A stretch of DNA of 64,000 bases, taken from Marinobacterium litorale DSM 23545. Its GTDB lineage: Bacteria > Pseudomonadota > Gammaproteobacteria > Pseudomonadales > Balneatricaceae. Both the position numbers and the translations under genes were made by a program. The notes below the pieces were generated by a model that ran no database searches, was not told the DNA's origin, and saw nothing but the letters and a program-made list of their open reading frames with translations. The stretch lies in assembly GCF_000428985.1 (NCBI RefSeq), contig NZ_AUAZ01000010.1, positions 62,001-126,000 of the forward strand, in the 5' to 3' direction. Position 1 is the stretch's first letter; the number at the start of each line of letters is the position of its first letter. Shown here in pieces: positions 25,777 through 35,673 of the stretch.

Positions 25777-28567
25777 GCCCCGTTCTCTTGTCGGTTCTCT
25801 GGCCCTTTTAACAGCGCTGAGTGTTGCGCTGGTTACGTCGGTATATGGGGTGTTTTCCTATCAGTCCCAGAAGCACCGAATTGTCTCGGATATGCATACC
25901 GATGCGCAGGCGAGCCTGAAAAGCCTGTCCGAGAATAGCCTACCGTTTATCGAAGCCTATGCGCCCCGTGAGTACGAGAAGCTCGTCCAGACTGAAGCGC
26001 GTATCAATCACTATGCAGCGATCATTTTGGAAGATTTCAAAATGGGCGAAATTCTGGGCCGGGAGCGTTTTGTTACCGGCCAGGTGCGCCGTGCTGACGG
26101 GGATTATGCGGCCTATTCCGAAGCCGATGTAGCCCATCGGGAGAGCCTTGAAGACAGTTACCTGAAAGAGCAGGTGGATCTGGTTCAAAGCGATGGTGAG
26201 ATCGTAGGGACGCTAACCATTTATATGGATGACGCGCAGATTCGTCAGAAGCTTGATGAGGTTTTGTATAACACCCTGCAAAGCAGTCTGTTTCTGGCTG
26301 CGATTCTTATGGCGTTGCTGACCGTCTTTTCCCGGCGTGCTGTGATTCGACCGTTGCAGCAGGTTGCCGAGATTCTAAAAGAACGGGACGAAGACGGCAT
26401 ACCCACCGGGAAGCTGCCCCGGGTTGAGTATCGCGAAATCGCTGCACTGACAAAGATTATGAATGCCATGCTGGAGGTGATCCGCCACGCCCGCAAAGTG
26501 ACCGAGGAGGAGCGTATCCGGTTACGCGCGGTGCTGGAAGGGACGCATGTGGGAACCTGGGAGTGGAATGTTCAAACCGGAGCGGTGGTTTTTAATGCGC
26601 GCTGGGCCGAGATCATCGGCTATACGTTAGAGGAACTGGAACCGGTTTCAATCGAGACTTGGACACGCTTCTGTCACCCGGATGACCTGAAAGAGTCTGA
26701 GCGACTGTTAAAAGCGCATTTTGCAGGGGAGGCGGATTACTATCGATGTGAGGCCCGTATGCGACATAAAAACGGGCAGTGGGTCTGGGTTCTGGATCGC
26801 GGGCGCGTCAGTCAAAGGACTGCGGATGGCGAGCCGCTGATGATGTATGGCACGCATCAGGATATCACTGCACAGAAGGAGACGGAGAGCACGCTTCGTC
26901 AGGCAGCCAGTGTATTCGAGCATGTCCGAGAGGGCATTATGATCACCGATGGCAACGGTCTGATTCAGGATGTGAACGCCGCTTTTAGTCGTATTACCGG
27001 TTATTCGATCGATGAGGTGAGAGGGTGTAACCCGCGCCTGCTCAAGTCAGGGCGTCAGAGTGACAGGTTTTACGCATCGATGTGGCAGGCGCTGCAAAGT
27101 GAAGGCTACTGGAGCGGCGAAATCTGGAACCGGCGTAAAGGCGGTGAAGTTTATCCGGAGTTGCTCACCATCAGTGCGGTACACGACGCGGACGGCAACC
27201 TTCAAAGCTACGTCGCGTTACTGGCCGATATCTCCCGGTTAAAAGAGCATGAGCGCCAACTGGAACAGCTGGCTCACTATGATTCGCTGACAGGTCTCCC
27301 CAATCGTTTGATCCTCTCGGACCGGATGCGAAAAGCGATGTCCCAGGCGCAGCGCCGAAAAGAGATTTTGGGTGTTGCCTTCCTCGATCTGGATGGCTTC
27401 AAGTCAGTGAATGATCAGTACGGTCATGACGTGGGAGATCAGCTGCTTATCGTAATGGCAGAGCGGGTGAGCCATACGCTGCGTGAGAGTGACACACTGG
27501 TCAGGTTGGGCGGCGATGAATTTGTCGCGCTTTTGCCCGATCTCGCCGACACCGATCACTGCCTGGCTATCCTGAGGCGCATGTTGTCCGCCGTCTCTCA
27601 TCCGATTCATGTCAGTGGCTATCAGGTTCATGTGTCCGCGAGTATTGGTGTGACCTTTTATCCTCAGAGCAGTGAGGTCGATGGGGATCAATTGCTGCGT
27701 CAGGCTGATCAGGCGATGTATGAGGCCAAGTTGGCGGGCAAGAATCGTTATCATCTGTTTGATACGGCGCGTGATCGTACACTGCGGGATCAGCACCAGA
27801 GGGTTGAGCGGATTCGCCAGGCGCTGAACGACGGCGAGTTCCGCTTGTATTATCAACCCAAAGTGAATCTGCGAACCGGACGGGTGGTCGGTGCGGAAGC
27901 CCTGATCCGTTGGCAGCATCCGGAGGATGGGCTGCTGTTACCGGGCCAGTTTCTGCCGGTGGTGGAGAACGATCCGTTGATGTTCGATATCGGTGAGTGG
28001 GTGCTCTGCTCGGCACTTCAACGAATGGACCTCTGGCATCAGCAGGGCATTGACTTGGTTGTCAGTATCAATGTGTCGGCCATTGAGCTGCAGATGCCGG
28101 GTTTTGTCGAGCAGCTTCGCGCGGCCCTGAACCGTTTCCCGGACTTGGATCCTTCTTTATTGCAGCTCGAAGTGGTTGAGACCAGCGCTCTGGAGAACTT
28201 ACGGCAGGTATCCCAGGTGATGCATGATTGCCTGGAGATTGGGGTGTCGTTCGCCATTGATGATTTTGGCACCGGCTACTCGTCGTTGGCCTACCTGAAA
28301 GGACTTCCGGCTCAGGAGCTGAAAATTGATCAGAGCTTCGTCCGCGAGATGCTCCATGACCCGGAGGATCTTGCCATTCTGCGGGGCATTGTCGGGTTGG
28401 CGGGTGCCTTCGGAAAACGCGTGATTGCCGAGGGTATGGAAAGCCAGGAGCATGGCAGCGCGTTGCTGGCGCTTGGCTGCGAGCTGGCCCAGGGATTCGG
28501 CATCGCGCACCCCATGCCGGAAGATCAGCTGCCGGACTGGATAAATCAGTACCATCAGCGGCATTGA
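25742..28567 (+). CDS. Membrane PAS-PAS-GGDEF-EAL receptor, dual c-di-GMP enzyme
   Basis: 941 residues from ATG 25742 (ATG 25757 is possible). Helices near 16-38 and 181-199 bracket a small periplasmic domain with no family I can name. Two PAS domains (about 255-375 and 385-500), GGDEF (510-670) and EAL (690-935) follow. GGDEF is intact at 590 with RESD at the inhibitory site. EALIRW is at 719, with NVSAIEL, EVVETS, DDFGTGYSS, LKIDQ, AEGMES and QGFGI, so both activities may be present. It overlaps the binding-protein gene by 35 bp, so the two are coupled. Confidence 0.92.
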   Translation: MLKALMQFRNPKPRSLVGSLALLTALSVALVTSVYGVFSYQSQKHRIVSDMHTDAQASLKSLSENSLPFIEAYAPREYEKLVQTEARINHYAAIILEDFKMGEILGRERFVTGQVRRADGDYAAYSEADVAHRESLEDSYLKEQVDLVQSDGEIVGTLTIYMDDAQIRQKLDEVLYNTLQSSLFLAAILMALLTVFSRRAVIRPLQQVAEILKERDEDGIPTGKLPRVEYREIAALTKIMNAMLEVIRHARKVTEEERIRLRAVLEGTHVGTWEWNVQTGAVVFNARWAEIIGYTLEELEPVSIETWTRFCHPDDLKESERLLKAHFAGEADYYRCEARMRHKNGQWVWVLDRGRVSQRTADGEPLMMYGTHQDITAQKETESTLRQAASVFEHVREGIMITDGNGLIQDVNAAFSRITGYSIDEVRGCNPRLLKSGRQSDRFYASMWQALQSEGYWSGEIWNRRKGGEVYPELLTISAVHDADGNLQSYVALLADISRLKEHERQLEQLAHYDSLTGLPNRLILSDRMRKAMSQAQRRKEILGVAFLDLDGFKSVNDQYGHDVGDQLLIVMAERVSHTLRESDTLVRLGGDEFVALLPDLADTDHCLAILRRMLSAVSHPIHVSGYQVHVSASIGVTFYPQSSEVDGDQLLRQADQAMYEAKLAGKNRYHLFDTARDRTLRDQHQRVERIRQALNDGEFRLYYQPKVNLRTGRVVGAEALIRWQHPEDGLLLPGQFLPVVENDPLMFDIGEWVLCSALQRMDLWHQQGIDLVVSINVSAIELQMPGFVEQLRAALNRFPDLDPSLLQLEVVETSALENLRQVSQVMHDCLEIGVSFAIDDFGTGYSSLAYLKGLPAQELKIDQSFVREMLHDPEDLAILRGIVGLAGAFGKRVIAEGMESQEHGSALLALGCELAQGFGIAHPMPEDQLPDWINQYHQRH

Positions 28568-28684
28568 CGCGATAAGGGTGCGATATCGCCTCGGAACCGG
28601 TAAAATTGCCCGCCATTCAGATGTCGCCTTTAGCGGTGGCCGTAAACTTGAGGCGCGGAGTGATTGGGCTCCGAGGAGAGAGGT

Positions 28685-29560
28685 GTGAGCGAGACCCAGA
28701 ATACAGTGGATAAGCGTATCGATGGCAAGGCCGTTGCGGCCGGGCTGCGCAAAGAGATCGCCGAGAAGGTGAAAGTCCGTCGCGACAAGGGGTTGCCGGC
28801 ACCGGGGTTGGCTGTTGTGCTGGTGGGTGAAGACCCGGCATCCCGCGTTTATGTGGGCAGTAAGGTCAAGGCCTGTGAAGAGGTCGGCTTTTTATCGCGT
28901 AACTATCACCTGAGCGTAGATACCTCCGAAGCAGAGCTTTTGAGCCTGATCGATGAGCTGAATGCCGATGACGCGATCCACGGTATCCTGGTTCAACTCC
29001 CCCTGCCGGAACAGATCGATGTTCAGTCGGTGATTGAGCGCATCAATCCGCACAAGGATGTGGATGGTTTTCATCCCTATAACCTTGGCCGTCTGGCGGG
29101 CAAAGCCCCGACTCTGCGTCCCTGCACCCCTTACGGCTGTATGCGCCTGCTCAGTGCCTACGGCATTGATCCGATGGGTAAAAAAGCGGTTGTTATCGGC
29201 GCCTCCAACATTGTGGGGCGCCCCGTTGCGCTTGAACTGTTGATGGCGCGTGCCACGGTTACCGTCTGCCACTCCAAAACTCAGGACTTGCCCGCCGAGT
29301 TGGCTGATGCCGATATCGTTATTGCCGCTGTGGGTATTCCCAAGTTCGTCAAGGGTGAGTGGCTCAAGCCTGGCGCGGTTGTGATCGATGTTGGCATCAA
29401 CCGTAACGAAGCCGGTAAGTTGGTCGGCGATGTGGACTTTGATGCCGCCTATGACCGTGTATCCGCGATTACGCCGGTACCCGGCGGTGTAGGGCCGATG
29501 ACCATCGCCTGTTTGCTGCAGAATACACTGGAAGCCTGTGAGGCTATTGAGAACGCCTGA
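28685..29560 (+). CDS. folD: Methylenetetrahydrofolate dehydrogenase/cyclohydrolase
   Basis: 291 residues from GTG 28685, which follows GAGGAGAGAGG; a TTG at 28664 adds seven residues. It interconverts methylene-, methenyl- and formyl-tetrahydrofolate using NADP. The catalytic Lys is in [14 protein letters not shown] near residue 54, QLPLPEQI is near 99, and the NADP loop [18 protein letters not shown] near 167. [19 protein letters not shown] closes the protein. Expressed alone; the preceding receptor ends 117 bp before it. Confidence 0.97.
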   Translation: MSETQNTVDKRIDGKAVAAGLRKEIAEKVKVRRDKGLPAPGLAVVLVGEDPASRVYVGSKVKACEEVGFLSRNYHLSVDTSEAELLSLIDELNADDAIHGILVQLPLPEQIDVQSVIERINPHKDVDGFHPYNLGRLAGKAPTLRPCTPYGCMRLLSAYGIDPMGKKAVVIGASNIVGRPVALELLMARATVTVCHSKTQDLPAELADADIVIAAVGIPKFVKGEWLKPGAVVIDVGINRNEAGKLVGDVDFDAAYDRVSAITPVPGGVGPMTIACLLQNTLEACEAIENA

Positions 29561-29690
29561 ACCATCTTGTATCAGGAGGCCCGGTTGCTGACGCGACTGG
29601 GCAGCGCACCCCGATAGCGCTAACATGGCGTATTACCCCGGTGTAATGGAGCCCGGTTTTCAGGGAAGTGGGGTGCAGTAGGGGAATGAT

Positions 29691-31865
29691 GTGACCACGA
29701 CCAGAACAGATGGATATGTGGCGCCGGAGGCAGAGGTTAGTGCCGAGGGACTGAGCCAGATACTGCGGCTTCAGCAGGAGATTTTCCGGCAGGTATCGGA
29801 AAACGAAAACTACAGGGACATTCTCGACTCTGTATGCCATATGGCTGAAGCCTTGCTGCCGAATGCGCTGGCGACGATCATGTTGTTGGACCCACTCAAG
29901 GATCATATGGATGTCTGCAGTGCGCCAACGGTGCCCGAAAACGGAAAAAGGGCGTTGGCGGGGCTTAAGCCCGGCCCCGAAAGCGGTTCCTGTGGTAATG
30001 CGGTCTATCTGAACGAACCGGTTTTCGTTCGCGATACATTCACCGACCGGCGCTGGCGGGGGCTGCGCTCGCTGGCTCGGGACTTCAACCTCTGTGCCTG
30101 CTGGTCGATGCCGATCCGTGATCTGGACGGACGTGCCCTGGGCTCCTTCGCCCTTTCATCCTTTGAACATCGAGAACCGTCCGCCTTCCATAAGTTGCTG
30201 CTGGAGGTGGGTGCTTCCCTGATTGGGATGCTATTGCGTCATCAGTCTCAAGCCGAAGCGCTGGATGCCAAACAGCGACGTCTGGAGTTGCTCGCCACAG
30301 CACTGCATAACTCGGCGGAAGGGATGATCATTACCGATGCAAACAACCGGATCCTGGAAGTAAACCCGGCGTTTGAGCGGATTACCGGTTATGAGGGCTG
30401 GCAGGTACGCGGCATGCGGCCTTCGGTATTCCGGTCGGGCGCTCACGGTGCTGAGTTTTATCGCAATATGTGGGTATCGCTGCTCGCGGATGGCCACTGG
30501 AGTGGGGAGGTGATTAACCGGCGTCGGGATGGCTCCCTGCTCACGCAGTGGCTGACCATCAATCTGGTGCGCGATGAAACCGGGCGCGTCGTCAATCATG
30601 TGGCTGTTTTTACCGATTTAACCGAGCTCAAGGCGGAGCGCGAGCAGCTGTTGCGAGCGCGCGAGTATGATGCACTGACCGGGCTACCCAACGCTGCCAG
30701 CCTGCGTCTGCTGGTTGGGCAGGAAACCCAGCCGCAGTCGCTGCTACTCCTTAACGTCAACAACTTCAGTTTCATCAACTCGGCCTACGGCGTGAAAGTG
30801 GGAGATAATCTGCTGCGGGTGGTGGCCAATGAGCTAACCAGAATCGACAGCGGATGTACCGTATTCCGGATTGACGCCGATCAGTTTGCTCTCTACGTGC
30901 GCTTGCTCGAACCACTGGAGCCTATCGTAGCGCGCATCCAGCGACATTTTCAGTCCCGCGTTCTGAGAGTCGATGAACTGAGTTTCCATCTCACCTTTAA
31001 CTATGGCGGCGCGACCGGCACACAGGACCTGCTCCGCCACGCCATGATGGCGCTTAAGGCCGCTCGTTCCATGGGAAAAAATCGGGCGCATATCTTTGAC
31101 CCGGATGTGGATGAGTCGCGTCAGCAGCACCGTCTCGATTATGTGCAGTGGAATACCTGGCTGCACCAGGCACTGGAAGATGGCGGGTTACAACCCTGGT
31201 ATCAGGGGATCCGGGATAACAACACCGGCCAGATCAATAAGTATGAAGTCCTGGCCCGCGTCGAACATGATGGCCGGGTATACGCGCCCGGTGCGTTTAT
31301 CTCGGCGGCCCGGCTGGCCGGTTTGTTGCCTGCGTTAACCCGCCAGATGATCCGGGGCAGTTTTGCCTGTATGGCCAGGAATACGGCTCAGTTCGCTATC
31401 AATATCAGTGACGAAGATCTGGACCTGGGGTACCTGGGGCGGTTTCTGGACAGGATGGCGCTTCAGTATGGTGTGGACCCGGGGCGGGTCATCCTGGAGA
31501 TTCATGAGGGGGTTTCCAGCGGTGCGGCGCGTAGCAGTATCGCGCAGTTGCAAGACTTGAAGCGTCGTGGTTACCAGCTGGCGATTGATGACTTTGGGGC
31601 TGAGTACTCGAACTTTGAGCGCATCATGGAGCTGGATGTGGATTACATCAAGATTGATGCCCGGTATATCAAGGATATCGATACCAACCCACGAAGCTAT
31701 GAGATCACCCGTGCGATCGTGTTTTTTGCCCGCAATGCGGGGATTGCCACTGTCGCCGAGTTTATTCACTCACCGGAGGTCCAGGCCGTTGTGGAGGAGC
31801 TGGGTATCTCTTACTCCCAGGGTTTTCTCTTCAGTGAGCCCGCCGCGCGACCGGCGTTTGTTTGA
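29691..31865 (+). CDS. GAF-PAS protein with dead GGDEF and EVL-type EAL domain
   Basis: 724 residues, GTG start after AGGGGAATG. GAF (about 25-175), PAS (195-310), GGDEF-like (320-460) and EAL-like (480-720). The cyclase signature has become DADQF at 395, so no synthesis is expected. The phosphodiesterase opening is EVL at 519 instead of EAL, but NISDED, EIHEG, DDFG, IKIDARY, AEFIHS and QGFLF are in place, so the key acidic, Asn, Lys and Gln positions seem conserved. It may be a slow phosphodiesterase or a c-di-GMP effector. No membrane segment. Confidence 0.88.
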   Translation: MTTTRTDGYVAPEAEVSAEGLSQILRLQQEIFRQVSENENYRDILDSVCHMAEALLPNALATIMLLDPLKDHMDVCSAPTVPENGKRALAGLKPGPESGSCGNAVYLNEPVFVRDTFTDRRWRGLRSLARDFNLCACWSMPIRDLDGRALGSFALSSFEHREPSAFHKLLLEVGASLIGMLLRHQSQAEALDAKQRRLELLATALHNSAEGMIITDANNRILEVNPAFERITGYEGWQVRGMRPSVFRSGAHGAEFYRNMWVSLLADGHWSGEVINRRRDGSLLTQWLTINLVRDETGRVVNHVAVFTDLTELKAEREQLLRAREYDALTGLPNAASLRLLVGQETQPQSLLLLNVNNFSFINSAYGVKVGDNLLRVVANELTRIDSGCTVFRIDADQFALYVRLLEPLEPIVARIQRHFQSRVLRVDELSFHLTFNYGGATGTQDLLRHAMMALKAARSMGKNRAHIFDPDVDESRQQHRLDYVQWNTWLHQALEDGGLQPWYQGIRDNNTGQINKYEVLARVEHDGRVYAPGAFISAARLAGLLPALTRQMIRGSFACMARNTAQFAINISDEDLDLGYLGRFLDRMALQYGVDPGRVILEIHEGVSSGAARSSIAQLQDLKRRGYQLAIDDFGAEYSNFERIMELDVDYIKIDARYIKDIDTNPRSYEITRAIVFFARNAGIATVAEFIHSPEVQAVVEELGISYSQGFLFSEPAARPAFV

Positions 31866-31890
31866 GTCAGTCCATTCCAGGCCTAGAAAA

Positions 31891-31924
31891 GACGGGCTCC
31901 CCTCCGTATGGAAAGGAACCCGTC
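31891..31924. terminator. Convergent terminator region
   Basis: GACGGG (31891-31896) and CCCGTC (31919-31924) enclose a region between the convergent EVL-type gene and the unknown 186-residue gene. Modest stem, no long U-tract. Confidence 0.4.
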
Positions 31925-31950
31925 GGTGCTTTGGCTGCCCGAGATCCGTT

Positions 31951-32511
31951 TTAGACCGGACCGCGTGCGGACTTCTTGATTTCGATAGTCTTGCTCAGCG
32001 CCGCGTCCAGTGACAGTTTCTCGCCTTTGGCGCGGAAGCTCTTCATCTCATCTCGCAGTGTAACCAGCTTGTCACCGGCTGACTGGCCCTTGAAGTCACT
32101 CTTTTCAAGCGCCAGCTCTTCAATCGCTTCGTTCCAGGGAATACCTTCATCCAGCGGGATCAGAGAAAAGGATTTGCCGGCAGCCTCAAGGACCATTGGG
32201 TCTGCGATGTTGCGAACGAAGATCATCGACTGCATCTCGTCGGCGAAGTCACCGCTGTATTTCTCCAGAAGGGGCTCCATCAGAGCCAGATCGTTCAGAA
32301 GGCCTACCAGCAGGCTGATCTTTTCATTCTCCTCCAGCACAACGGCGCCGAAAAGCAGCGAAATGGGCGGCTTGCGGCGGCCCTGAGCGTCAGCTACATC
32401 GCCTTCCTGGATAACCAGTTCGCCGCGATAAGCGGTGCCACCGTTGCTGGTGGACTCGGTAAAGTTTGTGTTGAACAGCAGGGACTGTTCTTCATAGTTC
32501 TTCAACAGCAT
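31951..32511 (-). CDS. Unknown 186-residue soluble protein
   Basis: I start at ATG 32511, where GAGGATC lies 10 bp upstream, rather than at 32550. No signal peptide, membrane helix, Cys cluster or motif I recognise. The first half (YRGELVIQEGDVADAQGRRKPPISLLFGAVVL) looks like beta strands; the second half is helical, acidic and Lys-rich. Its gene is flanked on both sides by c-di-GMP genes, which could be chance. A PilZ-like RxxxR/DxSxxG pattern is absent. Confidence 0.6.
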   Translation of the reverse strand: MLLKNYEEQSLLFNTNFTESTSNGGTAYRGELVIQEGDVADAQGRRKPPISLLFGAVVLEENEKISLLVGLLNDLALMEPLLEKYSGDFADEMQSMIFVRNIADPMVLEAAGKSFSLIPLDEGIPWNEAIEELALEKSDFKGQSAGDKLVTLRDEMKSFRAKGEKLSLDAALSKTIEIKKSARGPV

Positions 32512-32838
32512 CGTCGTGATCCTCGTTCCAAATCTGCTTATCCGTAGCAAGAACCTGGCCGACCCACGTCTATTCGCTAACTCTTTGTAATGTATGAATT
32601 ATGGGGAATGTCGCAAAAGTGACAGTGAGGTCATTTCGTGCTGTTTGTCATGATTGCTACAGCGGGGGCGATATATTGTCGCAGGTGGGCCACACTGGAG
32701 GTGGCGCAGGCTATCCTCAGGTCATAAAAGTTGTTAAATTGATCGAGTTCGCCTCGCGCCCAAGGTGCGAAGGCTGTAGGTGGCATGGATTGCTGTATAT
32801 AAGGGTTTCCGGAACTCGTCCGGTTCACGTGATATTTC
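32512..32838. other. Divergent intergenic region
   Basis: 327 bp between the leftward unknown gene and the rightward Cache receptor. It contains GCGATATATTGTCGC (around 32668), an inverted repeat GCGA/TCGC, and no credible coding frame, RNA gene or recognised operator. Promoters for both genes must lie here but cannot be placed with confidence. Confidence 0.5.
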
Positions 32839-35673
32839 ATGCCGTTACACCTGAGCGCACGCAAGTTTATTCGCTATCAAACCTGGGGCTTGACCCTGGC
32901 TGTAACGCTGATGGCGCTTCTTCTCCTCACCGTATACCTGGTAAAAGACTGGTATGAGAAAGACCAGTATCTGAACGATATCTCCAGCCGTATCACAGCA
33001 GAAAGCAAGGCCTTGCTAAGCCAGGAAATGGACTCCGCTATTTCCGATATCTTGTTTTCGTACCGGCAGGCGGAACGCAGATTGATGGAGGAGTCCAAGG
33101 CGCAGGTCGATCAGGCCTGGGCCGTGGCTCAATCTATCCAAGCCCGAAGTGATAACGCTGAGCAAGCTGCCGTGCTGATCCGTGAAGCGTTGCGCGATGT
33201 CCGCTTCTTTAATGGCAGAGGCTATTACTTTATCGATGACCTTGAAGGCCGGTGTGTGCTTCTTCCGACGGCTCCGGATCTTGAAGGTACGTCATTGATG
33301 GATAATCGGGATGATACCGGCCACTACATCATGCGCGGGCTGCTCAATGCGGTGGATAACGCTGAAGGTGTCGGCTATTCCCGCTATCGCTGGTATGCGC
33401 CGGGTAGTGATGAAATGCGTGACAAGATCGCCTATGTGCGTCGATTTGAGCCTCAGAACTGGGTGATTGGTACCGGAGACTACGTCTATAAATTCGAGCA
33501 GGATATTAAGGCGGAGGCCCTGGAAAGGCTGCGCGAACGGCGTTTTGGTGATAGCGGCTATTTCAGTGTGATTGATGATCAAGGGCAGTTGCTGGTAAGC
33601 CCCGGTTTTAGTCAGTTACAAGGCAAGTTTGTGCATGAGCAGCGGTCTGAATACCGGAGAGTCGGCGAGTTAATACTGGCAGCGGCCTCGGAAGAGGGGC
33701 GGTTTGTCGAGTACAGCTGGTACCGTCCCGGATCGGACAGTATGGAGCCCAAGCTTTCGTTGGTTCGAGAGCTGCCGGAGTTAGGCTGGATTATGGTTGC
33801 CGGTGTGTACCGGTCAAATTTGGCCTCGCTAATAGCGCAAAAGCGCGAACAGGCGAAAGAGGACTTCTGGAAGCATCTTCGTAACGTAATCCCGGCGTTT
33901 ATTGTTCTTCTTGTATTGGGCCTTGCGCTTGCTCTGGGATTATCGCGTTGGCTCAGTCGTCTGTTTCATCTTTATCAGAGCGACATCGATCAGCAGCAGT
34001 CTGCGTTACGGGATAACGCGGCCCAGTTGAGTATCGCGGCGCGGGTTTTTGACACGGCAAGCGAAGGGATGCTGGTGATCGACGCCAAAAGGCGGATTGT
34101 TACGTCGAACCCGGCGCTTTGCCGGATGACCGGGTACAGCCTGGTTGACCTGAAAGGACGTGATCCGGAGCTGTTGTTTGGAGCGGGGGACAACCTGTTA
34201 CAAATTCAGAAGGCGCTCGATACCCAGGGGCATTGGGAGGGCGAGTTGTGGAGTTTTCACCGGGATGGATATGAAGTTCCGGTCTGGCTGTCGATCACCT
34301 GTGTTCATGATGAGCAGGGTGAGCCCGTAAACTACGTGGTGACGATGATCGATATCACCGAGCGTCGGCGTAGCGAAGAGCAGTTACGCCAGCTCGCCGA
34401 GTTTGATCCGCTGACCGAGTTGCCGAATCGTCGTTTGCTTCGCAACCGCGCCGAACAGGCGTTGAGTGATGCAGCCTCTAACGGGTCTCCACTGGCAATG
34501 ATGTTTATCGACCTGGACAGGTTTAAAACCGTTAACGACTCATTGGGCCATGAGGTGGGGGATGAGCTGCTGCAGGTTGTGGCGGGACGGCTCAATGCGG
34601 TCGCTGATATGACGCATATGGTCAGCCATCTGGGGGGGGATGAGTTTGTTATCTTGCTACCGAAAGGGGGAGACGCTCGGTACCTGTCCCAGCTCGCGCG
34701 CCGTTTTAACACGCTGATCAGTCAACCCATGCACATACAGGGCCGTGAGATGACGGTCACGGCCAGTATTGGTATCGCGGTCTATCCCCAGGATGGGGAG
34801 GATTACCCACATCTTAGCCGTAATGCGGATGCGGCGCTCTACCATGCCAAGGAGTGCGGCCGGAACACCTATCGGTTTTATACCGCCGATATGAATGCCC
34901 GGGCCAAGGAGCGCTTGGGCATGGAAAACGCGCTGCGCCGTGCACTTAAGGATGATGAGTTCCGCGTCTTTTACCAACCTCAATGGTCTTTGAAGACTGG
35001 ACGGCTGACAGGTTTCGAAGCGCTGATTCGTTGGGAGAGTGCGGATTTTGGGCGTGTAGCGCCGGATCAGTTTATCCCGTTGGCCGAGGAGACCGGCCTG
35101 ATCGTTCCGATCGGTCGCTGGGTTTTAGAGACGGCTTGTTGCCAGGCGCGGATATGGCGGGAGCGCAGCGGTGAGGAATTGACTATCGCTGTCAATGTGT
35201 CAGCGTTCCAGTTTACCGACGAACTGACGACGCAGGTGGCGCGGGTGTTGGCGGAAACCGGGTTGGCGCCACAGGCACTGGTGTTGGAGCTCACCGAGAG
35301 TACATTGATGCAAGACCCGAAGATGGGTGCGCGTCGGTTGCAGTCACTGAGAGCCCTGGGGGTCCGGATTGCACTGGATGACTTCGGTACCGGTTATGCT
35401 TCGCTGGCGTATCTGAAAGACTTCCCGTTGGATGAGCTTAAGATTGACAAGGTGTTCACCGACGGGGTTCCGGGCCGTGCCCATGATGAGGCGATTGTCC
35501 AGGCCATCATCGATATCGCGTCTAACCTTAAACTGGAGACGGTGGCTGAGGGCATCGAGACAGAAGCGCAAGCACGCTTTATGGCCCGGGTGGGATGCTC
35601 AATGGGCCAGGGTTATCTTAAGGCGCGTCCGCTGCCGCCCGATGAAGCCTGGGACTTTTTTCAAAGGGAGTGA
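32839..35673 (+). CDS. Cache-PAS-GGDEF-EAL membrane receptor
   Basis: 944 residues. Transmembrane helices near 15-35 and 350-372 enclose a double Cache-type periplasmic sensor with two matching repeats: GRGYYFIDDLEG...YRWYAPGSDEM...NWVIGTGDY near 117-215 and SGYFSVIDDQGQ...YSWYRPGSDSM...GWIMVAGVY near 235-330. PAS (395-510), GGDEF (515-680) and EAL (695-940) follow. GGDEF is intact at 599, but the inhibitory RxxD is missing. EALIRW is at 727 with all usual EAL motifs. It likely reads a small carboxylate or amino acid outside the cell. Convergent and overlapping the next gene by 13 bp. Confidence 0.92.
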   Translation: MPLHLSARKFIRYQTWGLTLAVTLMALLLLTVYLVKDWYEKDQYLNDISSRITAESKALLSQEMDSAISDILFSYRQAERRLMEESKAQVDQAWAVAQSIQARSDNAEQAAVLIREALRDVRFFNGRGYYFIDDLEGRCVLLPTAPDLEGTSLMDNRDDTGHYIMRGLLNAVDNAEGVGYSRYRWYAPGSDEMRDKIAYVRRFEPQNWVIGTGDYVYKFEQDIKAEALERLRERRFGDSGYFSVIDDQGQLLVSPGFSQLQGKFVHEQRSEYRRVGELILAAASEEGRFVEYSWYRPGSDSMEPKLSLVRELPELGWIMVAGVYRSNLASLIAQKREQAKEDFWKHLRNVIPAFIVLLVLGLALALGLSRWLSRLFHLYQSDIDQQQSALRDNAAQLSIAARVFDTASEGMLVIDAKRRIVTSNPALCRMTGYSLVDLKGRDPELLFGAGDNLLQIQKALDTQGHWEGELWSFHRDGYEVPVWLSITCVHDEQGEPVNYVVTMIDITERRRSEEQLRQLAEFDPLTELPNRRLLRNRAEQALSDAASNGSPLAMMFIDLDRFKTVNDSLGHEVGDELLQVVAGRLNAVADMTHMVSHLGGDEFVILLPKGGDARYLSQLARRFNTLISQPMHIQGREMTVTASIGIAVYPQDGEDYPHLSRNADAALYHAKECGRNTYRFYTADMNARAKERLGMENALRRALKDDEFRVFYQPQWSLKTGRLTGFEALIRWESADFGRVAPDQFIPLAEETGLIVPIGRWVLETACCQARIWRERSGEELTIAVNVSAFQFTDELTTQVARVLAETGLAPQALVLELTESTLMQDPKMGARRLQSLRALGVRIALDDFGTGYASLAYLKDFPLDELKIDKVFTDGVPGRAHDEAIVQAIIDIASNLKLETVAEGIETEAQARFMARVGCSMGQGYLKARPLPPDEAWDFFQRE

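Noticed and set aside
28892-29626. 244-residue frame on the minus strand
   Set aside because: Antisense shadow of folD, whose motifs are complete.
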